Below, one piece after another: positions 5,070 through 11,227 of a DNA stretch of 11,227 nucleotides. The DNA is taken from the NCBI GenBank assembly GCA_910578425.1, contig CAJTQX010000017.1, positions 39,123 to 50,349 on the forward strand, read 5' to 3'. The position numbers and the translations under genes are program-made. Positions within the stretch are counted from its first letter, which is position 1; the number at the start of each line of letters is the position of its first letter. The stretch is from an uncultured Anaerotignum sp. (GTDB lineage Bacteria > Bacillota > Clostridia > Lachnospirales > Anaerotignaceae). Under the pieces are notes generated by a model. That model was not told where the DNA came from and did no database searches. It saw only the letters and a program-made list of their open reading frames with translations.

Positions 5070-6593
5070 TTATTTCATCCATTTCCCGTCAAAAATATCC
5101 TTTGCATCTCTGGTCAGCGGGAAAATATCATTCTTTTCTATGTACTTAACGTCAAATTTTCTGTTCAGCGCGGCGAAATGTTTCAGGCCGAACGCAATGC
5201 GGTTCAGATAGGAATATACGCCAATCGCGCCTGTGGAAAAATCATTTGCTTCGTTGCCGTACAGTTCGCGCAGCTCCCGCAGATCGGGGAACAGTTCATC
5301 TTTTGTTGCACCGAATCTTTGCAGTTCCGCAGGAAGGTTCCCTGCCTCAAGCAGTTCTCCAACCTTTTTCGCGCTCATTGCCGCCGCCATAGAAGAACGG
5401 CAAAGCCCGACAGCTTTCACATACGGCGCGCCCAGAGCCAGAGCTTTATAGACCTGGTCCTCCATTGTAAAGCCGCCCGTAATAGCGATATGCGGCAGTT
5501 TTACATCTTCTTTTTCCAGCCGTGTCATGATTTCCGTCAGGTAGCTTTCCATCGCCACAGTCGGCAGACACCATTCGTTCATCATTTTGCAGGGGCTGTA
5601 ACCGGAACCGCCGCCTGCACCGTCAAACATCACCAGATCAACCTGTGCTTCGCTTGCGATCCGCAGAACATGTTCCAAATCAGCAGGGTCATAGCCTGCC
5701 ATTTTGAAGTATACATTTTTCAGGCCCATTGCGCGCAGCTCGTTGATTCTGGGTACAAGATAATTTTCGTCCCACATCGGCAGACGTCCGTAGGAACGGA
5801 AATTTTCGCCAAAGCCCGCATTGTACCGCTCCACAACTTTTGGATCGGAAGGGTCGGGAATGACAAGAAGCCCCTGCTCCTGTGCTTTCAGTGCAGCTTC
5901 CAGTGTTGCAAGGCGGTTGACGGGCTGTGTGCCTTTTGCGGACTGCCCGAATTTGAATTCGATTGCCTCCGCGCCGCATTCCTTTATGGCATATTCCGGT
6001 ACGCCGATACGGTCATCGTCTACGTTCACCTGCAATATAATCTGCCCATAGCCGCGGTAGTATTTGCGGAACGCGTCCAAAAATTCGCCCAGCTTCGGGC
6101 AGTGGACAACTTTCCCGTTTTCCAGCCGGAGTGTAGGATCTTTTGTTACCGCGCCTTCTCCGATGACCGTCAGTACGCCGGCCATTGCCGCGCCGCCGAA
6201 ATAATCCTGCCAGTTCAGTTTGATAAGCGCGGGCAGAACGACAGGCAGTTTCAGCTTTACAGGATTGATTGTACCAATTACGGTTTCCAGATTCACGTCA
6301 TGAATCGTTGCTTTATCAGAATCTGCCTCCGCGCCGACTGCCCCGAATACGCGCCCATTGATATTAAAATGAGAGTAATCAACAGGGTAAGTCTTTTCAG
6401 ATGCAACCTGATTGTCGCCTGTTGTGGTAGGGTAAACCGCATCTGCACCACGCACAGCGGAAAGCCCGATTTCACACGTCCCTACGCAGTCCGCCGTACA
6501 CATGGAGCACATGCCCGAAAACGTGCAGGGGTGGGCGGGGTCGCGCAGTTTTGTCCTGTTAAACGCAGAGCCTAATACTGGACTGAATGACAT
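5070..6593 (-). CDS. FMN-binding glutamate synthase family protein with N-terminal cysteine cluster
   Basis: Encodes 507 residues with the FMN-binding glutamate synthase fold over most of its length. Signs include LPALIKLNWQDYFGGAAMAGVLTVIGEGAVTKDP (120-153), VMFDGAGGGSGYSP (321-334, the phosphate and FMN loop region) and the TGGFTMEDQVYKALALGAPYVKAVGLCRS block (372-400). Unlike large GltB it lacks the glutaminase and C-terminal domains. The N-terminus has C23, C29, C32, C36 and C40 (CX5CX2CX3CX3C), which suggests an Fe-S cluster or other metal site. I expect a cytoplasmic flavin oxidoreductase; true glutamate synthase activity is not shown and the substrate is unknown. ATG at 6593-6591 follows a GGGAGG about 8 bases upstream. 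The gene stands alone with its own extended -10 promoter, an inverted repeat beside it, and a shared terminator at its 3' end. Confidence 0.9.
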   Translation of the reverse strand: MSFSPVLGSAFNRTKLRDPAHPCTFSGMCSMCTADCVGTCEIGLSAVRGADAVYPTTTGDNQVASEKTYPVDYSHFNINGRVFGAVGAEADSDKATIHDVNLETVIGTINPVKLKLPVVLPALIKLNWQDYFGGAAMAGVLTVIGEGAVTKDPTLRLENGKVVHCPKLGEFLDAFRKYYRGYGQIILQVNVDDDRIGVPEYAIKECGAEAIEFKFGQSAKGTQPVNRLATLEAALKAQEQGLLVIPDPSDPKVVERYNAGFGENFRSYGRLPMWDENYLVPRINELRAMGLKNVYFKMAGYDPADLEHVLRIASEAQVDLVMFDGAGGGSGYSPCKMMNEWCLPTVAMESYLTEIMTRLEKEDVKLPHIAITGGFTMEDQVYKALALGAPYVKAVGLCRSSMAAAMSAKKVGELLEAGNLPAELQRFGATKDELFPDLRELRELYGNEANDFSTGAIGVYSYLNRIAFGLKHFAALNRKFDVKYIEKNDIFPLTRDAKDIFDGKWMK

Positions 6594-6611
6594 ACATAAA
6601 ACCTCCCTTTT

Positions 6612-6649
6612 TTACAATAAATGGAATTTACTGCTTGTTTTTATTGTAA
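6612..6649. promoter_or_regulatory. 10-bp inverted repeat beside the FMN enzyme promoter, candidate operator
   Basis: TTACAATAAA (6612-6621) and TTTATTGTAA (6640-6649) are perfect inverted copies with an 18-base spacer. The right arm touches the -10 box (6649-6654), and the left arm lies just upstream of the ribosome binding site. It could be a repressor operator spanning the transcription start or a 5'-leader hairpin; the sequence does not decide. Confidence 0.5.
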
Positions 6650-6676
6650 TTATAGCATAAATTTGTCTGTTTGCAA
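6649..6676 (-). promoter_or_regulatory. Promoter of the FMN-binding glutamate synthase family gene
   Basis: On the minus strand TTGCAA (6676-6671), a 16-base spacer and TATAAT (6654-6649), with a TG one base upstream of the -10 (TGCTATAAT), form a strong extended -10 promoter. Transcription would start near 6642, giving a leader of about 48 nt. Confidence 0.85.
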
Positions 6677-6861
6677 GAGGTCCTGGCTCGGCTTTTTTAC
6701 TGAATTTTGCAGCCTGTAAAGCCGATGGATTTGGTATGGAAAGCATGAAAGCCAGTTTCGTATTTCTCCATATATGTCTTGTTGGGGGATTCTGCAATGC
6801 TCTGTGTCGCTCACCACAAAATCCGCCCGTCAATCCATATACATTCAGACCCTAAACTGGC
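6677..6861 (-). other. Gene-free gap with two candidate RNA stems downstream of the RNase E/G gene
   Basis: No supported coding frame lies here. On the minus strand AAGCCAGTTT (6863-6854, overlapping the RNase stop) pairs with AAACTGGCTT (6758-6749), 10 bp, closing about 95 nt. Inside it GGATT/AATCC and TGTG/CACA stems can form. A second stem, TCGGCTTT/AAAGCCGA (6688-6695 with 6718-6725), follows. Neither is followed by a T-run, so I do not call a terminator. It may be a structured 3'UTR or chance pairing. Confidence 0.3.
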
Positions 6862-8298
6862 TTACGAGTGTTTTCGTTTTTCTATTTCAAATATGCCAAA
6901 GCCCATTTCAGCGGCTTCAAGAATCACTGTACCGCCGAAACGCGTTTCAAGCTGTTTCAGCCAGCAGTCCTTTTCGCCCGCAAAAGCACGCAGGAGTCTG
7001 CCGTCTGCGCGGACGAGTATCTCATTATAAATTGTATTTGCAAAAATGCTTTCTGTCTGCTGCCGCATTTTCGTTACGGTCCAGTCGATAGAGGGTAAAC
7101 GTCCCGTTCCTTCACAGGCGCGGCACTTTGTTGTCATCTGCCGCCGGAGGGAGGGCCGTGTTTTTTTTCGCGTTAGCTGCATCAGCCCCAGCTCTGTCAT
7201 GCCGACAACAACGGTTTTGATTCTGTCTTTTTTTACTGCCGATTCCAGCCTGCGGGTCAGTTCCTGCTGGTCTTTTTTCTCCGGCATATCAATAAAATCA
7301 ATGATGATGATGCCGGAAAGGTTTCGCAGACGTATCTGCTTTGCGGCTTCTTCTGCGGCTTCAAGATTTGTGCGGAGGATGCTTTTTTGCAGGTCGCCGC
7401 GTCCCGCCGCCTTGCCTGTGTTCACATCTATGACAGCACAGGCTTCTGTTTCTTCGATTACAAGGAAACCGCCGCTTTTCAGCCAGACCTTTTCCTCCAG
7501 TGCTTTTTCACTCTGCCGCTCCAGAAAATATGCCTCAAACAGCGGTGTTTTTTCCGTGTGAAGCCGCAGGACAGGCTGGCCCTCTTTGCAGAAATCGCCT
7601 GTTTCCAGCAGGGAATGATAGGCGGCTTCGTCATTCAGAACAAATTCGTCCACATCGGCGGAATAAAAATCCCGCACAGCCTGACGGACAGGCTGGCTTT
7701 CCTGCAAAAGCAGGGCAGGCGGCAGGGCGAATGTCCCTTTTTCCAGTTTTTTGCACTTTTCCAGCAGCAGGGCAATTTCGCTTTCATATTCTTCCTGAGT
7801 GCGGTTAGAGCCGTTTGTGCGCACAATTGCACCGCAGCCCTCCGGCAGGAGTGCGCGCATTGTCCGGCGTATTCGCTCCCGTTCCGCGGAATCTGTGATT
7901 TTGCGGGAAATGCCGATTTCTCCGTTATCTCCGGGGAGAAGAACAAGAAATTTTCCGGGGAAGGAAAAGCGGTTCGTCAGCACCGCGCCCTTTGAACCGG
8001 CCGCGTCTTTTTCTACCTGCAATATCAGCGTATCCCCAGGCTTGGGACGTGCGGGGTTTTTTCCTTCATCGGAAACCGCGCGCGCCGCGCCATAGTAGTA
8101 ATAGCCGTTTTTTTCCGCTCCAATATCCACGAATGCTGCCTGCAAATTCGGAACCACGCTTGCCACGCGTCCGGCGTAGACATTCCCTAACAGGCTTTCA
8201 TCACGTTTGCTTTCATAATATAATTCTACAAGTTCTCCGTCCTCCGCCAGAGCGATTCTGGTGAGATCCTCGGAAATATCCATCAAAACCCGTTTCAA
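6862..8298 (-). CDS. rng: Ribonuclease E/G family protein
   Basis: Encodes 478 residues, close to RNase G (489). A 5'-sensor/S1-type RNA-binding region begins near residue 36 (LLGNVYAGRVASVVPNLQAAFVDIG). The DNase-I-like catalytic part has IDVNTGK with D291 and IIIDFIDM with D334. These two aspartates are 43 residues apart, the same spacing as the magnesium-binding pair D303/D346 of E. coli RNase E. CRACEGTG (392-399) is the CxxC zinc-link that joins subunits. There is no long C-terminal degradosome scaffold, so it is RNase G-like; the expected role is 5'-end-dependent mRNA and rRNA processing. The start is TTG at 8298-8296 with AGGAGG 6 bases upstream; the ATG at codon 6 is too far from that site. 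It lies 40 bp after the ABC-F gene in the same direction, with no promoter apparent between them, so co-transcription is likely. Confidence 0.93.
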   Translation of the reverse strand: MKRVLMDISEDLTRIALAEDGELVELYYESKRDESLLGNVYAGRVASVVPNLQAAFVDIGAEKNGYYYYGAARAVSDEGKNPARPKPGDTLILQVEKDAAGSKGAVLTNRFSFPGKFLVLLPGDNGEIGISRKITDSAERERIRRTMRALLPEGCGAIVRTNGSNRTQEEYESEIALLLEKCKKLEKGTFALPPALLLQESQPVRQAVRDFYSADVDEFVLNDEAAYHSLLETGDFCKEGQPVLRLHTEKTPLFEAYFLERQSEKALEEKVWLKSGGFLVIEETEACAVIDVNTGKAAGRGDLQKSILRTNLEAAEEAAKQIRLRNLSGIIIIDFIDMPEKKDQQELTRRLESAVKKDRIKTVVVGMTELGLMQLTRKKTRPSLRRQMTTKCRACEGTGRLPSIDWTVTKMRQQTESIFANTIYNEILVRADGRLLRAFAGEKDCWLKQLETRFGGTVILEAAEMGFGIFEIEKRKHS

Positions 8299-8338
8299 AG
8301 CGCACCTCCTGTTTCTGCCGCCTGTGTGATGCTTTTAA

Positions 8339-9799
8339 TTATAAAGCAATGATTTTTGTTGCAGTTGCATCCTGGAACGCCCTGTCATGCTCGACAAGGA
8401 GCATGGTCGGGGCATATTCCGCAATCAGATGTTCAATCTGCCTGCGTGAATAAATATCAATAAAGTTCAGCGGCTCGTCCCAGATATACAGATGGGCTTT
8501 TTCGCAAAGACTGCCCGCAATCAGCATTTTCTTTTTCTGCCCGCTGGAAAAATCCGAAATATCTTTTTCAAACTGCACCCGCTCGAATCCGAGTTTCCGA
8601 AGCAGAGCCTTGAACAGGCTTTCATCAATCCCATGCGTATAGGCGTATTCCGAAAGGGAGCCGCGCAGATGGGAAGTGTCCTGCGGGACATAAGAAATCA
8701 CCATTCCGGAGGCCTTTGTCAGTACCCCTGTATAAGCGACAGGTTCTCCTGCCAGCAGTTTCAGCAGACTGCTTTTTCCACAACCGTTTTTTCCATGCAG
8801 AAAGATGCGTTCGCCCCGGCGTACTTCAAATGTAACGGGGGCGCAGACGGGTATGCCGCCATATTCCGGCGAAACGCCCTCAAAACGTGCCAGCACCTCG
8901 GCATGGTGTGTGAGCGGGGAAATTTTGAGATCCTCTGCGGTTTCTGTATTCCGCAGAAGTGCGGATTTTTCTGAGACAGCCTTATTCTGGCGGGCTTCTA
9001 TGGATTTGGAACGCTTCATCATTTTTGCCGCCTTATGGCCGACATAGCCCTTATCTGCCGCGCCGGCTTTGGAGGCCTTTACTTTATCCGACCATGCCGA
9101 GGTACGCCTTGCGGAGGCTTCCAGCCGCCGGATATCCTTTTTCAGCCGCTTGTTCTGTGCCGCTTCGGATTCCTGCTGTGTTTCAAAATTTTCCAGCCAG
9201 GAGGAAAAGTTTCCGCTCTGTACTTCAATATTCGTCCGGTTCAGCGCGAGGATATGATCGACACAGCAGTCCAGTACGTTCCTGTCGTGTGAAACCAGTA
9301 TAAAGCCCTTCTTCTTTTTCAGATACGCCGCCACGCTTTCCCGCGCGCCGCTGTCCAGATGATTGGTTGGTTCATCAATAAGCAGGAAATGCCCTTCGTT
9401 CAAAAAAAGAGCGGCCAGCAGAGCTTTTGTCTGTTCGCCGTTGGAAAGCGTGTCAAAGGATTGCCAGAGAATCTCCGGCGCAACGTCCAAAAGGGATAAT
9501 TCTCGCATCAGCTCCCATTCCTCCGCGGCAGGGCAGACCTCCGAAAGGACCTCTGCTGTGAGGCGTTTTTTTTCAGAAACAGGGTAGGGGAAATAATTAA
9601 ACTGTACAGAGGATGAAATCGTTCCGGCATATTCATATTTACCCAGCAGAAGGTTCAGGAAAGTTGTTTTTCCTCTGCCGTTTCTGCCTACAAAGCCCAG
9701 CTTCCAGTCGGTATCCAGAGTAAAGCTGACGTTTTCAAAAATATTTTCGACGCCGGAAGGATAAGAAAATGTAAGATTCTCCACTTTAATCATTGACAT
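8339..9799 (-). CDS. ABC-F family ATPase, Lsa-like ribosomal protection type
   Basis: Encodes 486 residues with two ABC domains and no membrane segment. Domain 1 has Walker A GRNGRGKTT (38-46), signature LSNGEQ (118-123), Walker B LLIDEPTNHLD (139-149) and SHD (170-172). Domain 2 has GKNGCGKSS (336-344), FSSGQ (417-421), LYIWDEPLNFID (437-448) and EHD (470-472). The linker (about 200-300) is long, charged and includes WSDKVKASKAG and KGYVGHKAAKMMKRSKSIEAR, which I recognise from Lsa-type and related clostridial ABC-F proteins that act on the ribosome and can protect against lincosamides, pleuromutilins and streptogramin A. Resistance is inferred from family, not shown. ATG at 9799-9797 follows AAAGGAG with a 10-base gap; a second ATG is codon 3. 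A promoter lies at 9858-9887, and the RNase E/G gene follows 40 bp downstream. Confidence 0.9.
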   Translation of the reverse strand: MSMIKVENLTFSYPSGVENIFENVSFTLDTDWKLGFVGRNGRGKTTFLNLLLGKYEYAGTISSSVQFNYFPYPVSEKKRLTAEVLSEVCPAAEEWELMRELSLLDVAPEILWQSFDTLSNGEQTKALLAALFLNEGHFLLIDEPTNHLDSGARESVAAYLKKKKGFILVSHDRNVLDCCVDHILALNRTNIEVQSGNFSSWLENFETQQESEAAQNKRLKKDIRRLEASARRTSAWSDKVKASKAGAADKGYVGHKAAKMMKRSKSIEARQNKAVSEKSALLRNTETAEDLKISPLTHHAEVLARFEGVSPEYGGIPVCAPVTFEVRRGERIFLHGKNGCGKSSLLKLLAGEPVAYTGVLTKASGMVISYVPQDTSHLRGSLSEYAYTHGIDESLFKALLRKLGFERVQFEKDISDFSSGQKKKMLIAGSLCEKAHLYIWDEPLNFIDIYSRRQIEHLIAEYAPTMLLVEHDRAFQDATATKIIAL

Positions 9800-9857
9800 A
9801 AGGCATCAACTCCTTTCATTGCCGTGAAATGAGGTGATAAAACAGTGGGATGCTGAC

Positions 9858-9887
9858 AGTATAGCACAGCTTTTCGGAGGCGCGCAA
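9858..9887 (-). promoter_or_regulatory. Promoter of the ABC-F gene
   Basis: On the minus strand TTGCGC (9887-9882), an 18-base spacer and TATACT (9863-9858), with TGC just before the -10, make an extended -10 promoter. Transcription would start near 9852, giving a leader of about 50 nt. Confidence 0.7.
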
Positions 9888-9909
9888 GGGCGGGAAGGGG
9901 AAACAATGG

Positions 9910-9930
9910 AAATGTAATACAAATGTAATA
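9910..9930. repeat. Two 10-bp direct repeats with 11-bp period upstream of the ABC-F promoter
   Basis: AAATGTAATA occurs at 9910-9919 and 9921-9930 (TATTACATTT twice on the minus strand). The repeats lie 22 bp upstream of the -35 box of the ABC-F promoter. The period is about one helical turn, as in response-regulator binding sites, but an A/T-rich UP-like element is equally possible. Confidence 0.5.
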
Positions 9931-9957
9931 GAAATTTGCTTTCAGTCGGGCTGCTTA

Positions 9958-9993
9958 AAGCGGCAGTAAGGATTCCGCCCTGTGCCGCCGCTT
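9958..9993 (-). terminator. Weak hairpin at the 3' end of the CDF gene
   Basis: AAGCGGC (9993-9987 on the minus strand, touching the stop codon) pairs with GCCGCTT (9964-9958), 7 bp, around a 22-nt loop. No T-run follows, so it may stabilise the 3' end rather than terminate. Confidence 0.3.
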
Positions 9994-10883
9994 CAGTCCT
10001 TCGGGTTGACGTGTACCATGCAGTGCTTCACTTCTTCAAAGCTGTTTTCGATTGCCTCATGCACACGCTCCGCAATAATGTGTGCCTCCCGCAGGGGAAG
10101 ATCGCCGTCTGCCGCAATTTCCACATCAACATAAATCCGCGCGCCGAATAAACGGGTCTGCAAACGGTCGATACCCAGTACGCCCTCTTGCGCTGTGATG
10201 ACGCGCCGCATATTTTCCAGAGTTTCCGCGTCACAGGCCGTATCCATCATTTTATCTACAGCGTCCCTGAAAATCTCATAGGCTGCCTTTACGATAAATA
10301 TGCAGATGACAACACTGGCGATGGGATCACAGACGGGATACCCCAGCCGCGCCCCGATGATGCCCGCCATACTGCCGATAGAGGAGAGGGAATCTGAACG
10401 GTGGTGCCAGGCGTCTGCCATCAGAGCGGCGGAATTAACCTTTTTTGCCGCGCTTCTTGTGTACCAGTACATTGCTTCTTTGACCAATATGGAAAGAATT
10501 GCCGCCGCCAGCGCGAGCAGCCCGGGGGCTTCCAGAGCTATGCTTTCCTGGCCAATGATTTTGCGGAGTCCTGCCAGCCCGATGGCAAAGCCTGTAATGC
10601 AGAGAATCATTGACAGCAGGATAGCCGCGACACATTCAATCCGCTCGTGCCCGTATTGGTGGTTTTCATCGGATTCCTTTCCTGCCAGACGATACCCGAC
10701 CATCACGACAACTGTACTGAAAACATCGGACGCGGAATGTATTCCGTCCGAAACCATTGCGCCGGAATGTGCGAGAAAGCCTGCCATTACCTTGAATATG
10801 GAAAGCGCGATGTTTGCCGCCATACTGTAAAAGGAAACTTTCATTACAATCTTTTCGTTTTGTTTTGCCTGACCGTCTGCCAT
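9993..10883 (-). CDS. Cation diffusion facilitator (CDF) family metal transporter
   Basis: Encodes 296 residues with about six hydrophobic helices followed by a cytoplasmic domain of roughly 85 residues, the standard CDF layout. Metal-site motifs are visible in helix 2 (SDGIHSASD, H49-xxx-D53) and helix 5 (ADAWHHRSDS, H160-xxx-D164), plus HQYGHERIE (75-83) in the first cytoplasmic loop. It would export a divalent cation such as Zn, Fe, Mn, Co or Ni from the cytoplasm in exchange for protons. The HxxxD pair in both helices favours zinc-type selectivity, but I cannot fix the substrate. The C-terminal part (IDRLQTRLFGARIYVDVEI...HCMVHVNPKD) is the metal-binding dimerisation domain. ATG at 10883-10881 follows AAGGAGG by 7 bases. 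A consensus promoter lies about 190 bp upstream, so the leader is unusually long. Confidence 0.95.
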   Translation of the reverse strand: MADGQAKQNEKIVMKVSFYSMAANIALSIFKVMAGFLAHSGAMVSDGIHSASDVFSTVVVMVGYRLAGKESDENHQYGHERIECVAAILLSMILCITGFAIGLAGLRKIIGQESIALEAPGLLALAAAILSILVKEAMYWYTRSAAKKVNSAALMADAWHHRSDSLSSIGSMAGIIGARLGYPVCDPIASVVICIFIVKAAYEIFRDAVDKMMDTACDAETLENMRRVITAQEGVLGIDRLQTRLFGARIYVDVEIAADGDLPLREAHIIAERVHEAIENSFEEVKHCMVHVNPKD

Positions 10884-11067
10884 GCTCTTTCCTCCTTCCC
10901 GTGCGGAACACTTTTTTATTTATAGTATTTTATCATTTTTGCGCTGGAAATTTCCATGTTTCGCTCTGTTTTCCGCAAAAAATACGCCTGCCAAAACAAA
11001 AGCCGTTCCAAAGCCGTCACCCCGCAGCCCGCTGAAACGATCCGGCAAATGGAGGCGTTTTATAATT
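10884..11067 (-). promoter_or_regulatory. Long structured 5' leader of the CDF gene, candidate metal-responsive leader
   Basis: From the predicted start near 11067 the leader is about 184 nt. Near its 5' end ACGCC (11058-11054) pairs with GGCGT (10988-10984), stacked on TGCC (11047-11044) with GGCA (10992-10989). Together they enclose about 50 nt that contain GCCG and two CGGC copies in ACGGCTTT repeats. The outer stem is followed one base later by six T's (A's at 10977-10982), like a premature terminator. The A/T-rich second half leads to the ribosome binding site. It matches no riboswitch class that I recognise. The region has no supported gene. Confidence 0.35.
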
Positions 11068-11073
11068 CCATCT

Positions 11074-11102
11074 ATTCTATGCTTTCGTTTCTGCTTTGTC
11101 AA
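11074..11102 (-). promoter_or_regulatory. Consensus sigma-A promoter upstream of the CDF gene
   Basis: On the minus strand a perfect TTGACA (11102-11097), a 17-base spacer and TAGAAT (11079-11074) form a strong promoter reading toward the CDF gene. Confidence 0.85.
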
Positions 11103-11157
11103 GAAAAACGTTGGACGGAATGAGGCGCAGTGGAAAATGCCGCTTTCTTCATTTTTG

Positions 11158-11187
11158 ATTAAATTTTCAGCCATGTAAGATTGTCAA
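11158..11187 (-). promoter_or_regulatory. Possible second, upstream promoter toward the CDF gene
   Basis: TTGACA (11187-11182), an 18-base spacer and TTTAAT (11163-11158) on the minus strand resemble a promoter about 84 bp upstream of the better one. The -10 is poor and the region is A/T-rich. From here to the right edge I see no coding frame with a ribosome binding site. Confidence 0.4.
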
Positions 11188-11227
11188 ACATATTGGACAA
11201 GGAACTCAACAGGGGAAAGCCAACCGA

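Noticed and set aside
5178..6575. Long plus-strand frame of 465 codons opposite the FMN enzyme gene
   Set aside because: It is a shadow of the minus-strand gene: its translation has no recognisable domain, while the minus strand encodes a clear Glu_synthase-domain protein with promoter and ribosome binding site.
6688..6725. TCGGCTTT/AAAGCCGA stem as the RNase E/G terminator
   Set aside because: It lies about 140 bases after the stop, has no T-run on the minus strand, and its loop is 22 nt; the evidence is insufficient.
9791..9825. A 9-codon upstream frame (MKGVDALCQ) overlapping the ABC-F start as a leader peptide
   Set aside because: Its ATG sits directly before and partly over the AAAGGAG of the ABC-F gene and has no ribosome binding site of its own, so it is more likely a by-product of that site.
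10920..11174. Minus-strand frame of 84 codons upstream of the CDF gene
   Set aside because: It has no ribosome binding site, runs through two promoter-like sequences and the CDF leader, and shows no recognisable family.

Overview
The window looks like a chromosomal segment of an endospore-forming, anaerobic Firmicute of the Clostridia, most likely the Lachnospiraceae or a close relative. This rests on a spore protease gene (gpr) divergent from rpsT, a yicC-remA-gmk-rpoZ cluster, a C_GCAxxG_C_C family protein, a clostridial-type FMN-binding glutamate-synthase-like protein, strong AGGAGG ribosome binding sites and consensus sigma-A promoters. The assignment is inferred from gene content; no rRNA or tRNA is present to anchor it.

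Layout. At 1-308 (+) is the 3' end of a coiled-coil protein gene whose visible start is three identical 21-bp repeats, each coding one heptad. It converges on a small cysteine-rich gene (419-820, -) across a nested hairpin. Next come rpsT (921-1181, -, TTG start) with a strong terminator, a structured leader and a consensus promoter, and then divergently gpr (1415-2428, +). A new promoter at 2539-2567 starts yicC (2612-3511), followed by a striking 197-bp noncoding element (3530-3726) made of six perfect hairpins that all have 3-nt loops. After it come remA, gmk and rpoZ (3741-4966, +), closed by a perfect 23-bp-stem hairpin. The rest reads on the minus strand: an FMN-binding glutamate-synthase-family enzyme (5070-6593) with its own promoter; a ribonuclease E/G gene (6862-8298) lying 40 bp downstream of an Lsa-like ABC-F ATPase gene (8339-9799); and a cation diffusion facilitator (9993-10883) with a promoter about 190 bp upstream and a long, possibly regulatory leader. 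No gene is supported from 10884 to the right edge.

How it fits together. The protein-coding genes belong to recognisable families: ribosome and transcription (rpsT, rpoZ), RNA turnover (yicC, RNase E/G), nucleotide metabolism (gmk), spore germination (gpr), matrix or osmolyte regulation (remA), ribosome protection (ABC-F) and metal efflux (CDF). I found no mobile element with a transposase, no CRISPR array, no prophage and no tRNA or rRNA. The novelty is in the noncoding DNA: the symmetric six-triloop-hairpin element, two related palindromes at convergent gene ends, structured leaders before rpsT and the CDF gene, an inverted repeat next to the FMN-enzyme promoter, and 11-bp-period direct repeats upstream of the ABC-F promoter. 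All folds were read by eye and have not been computed.
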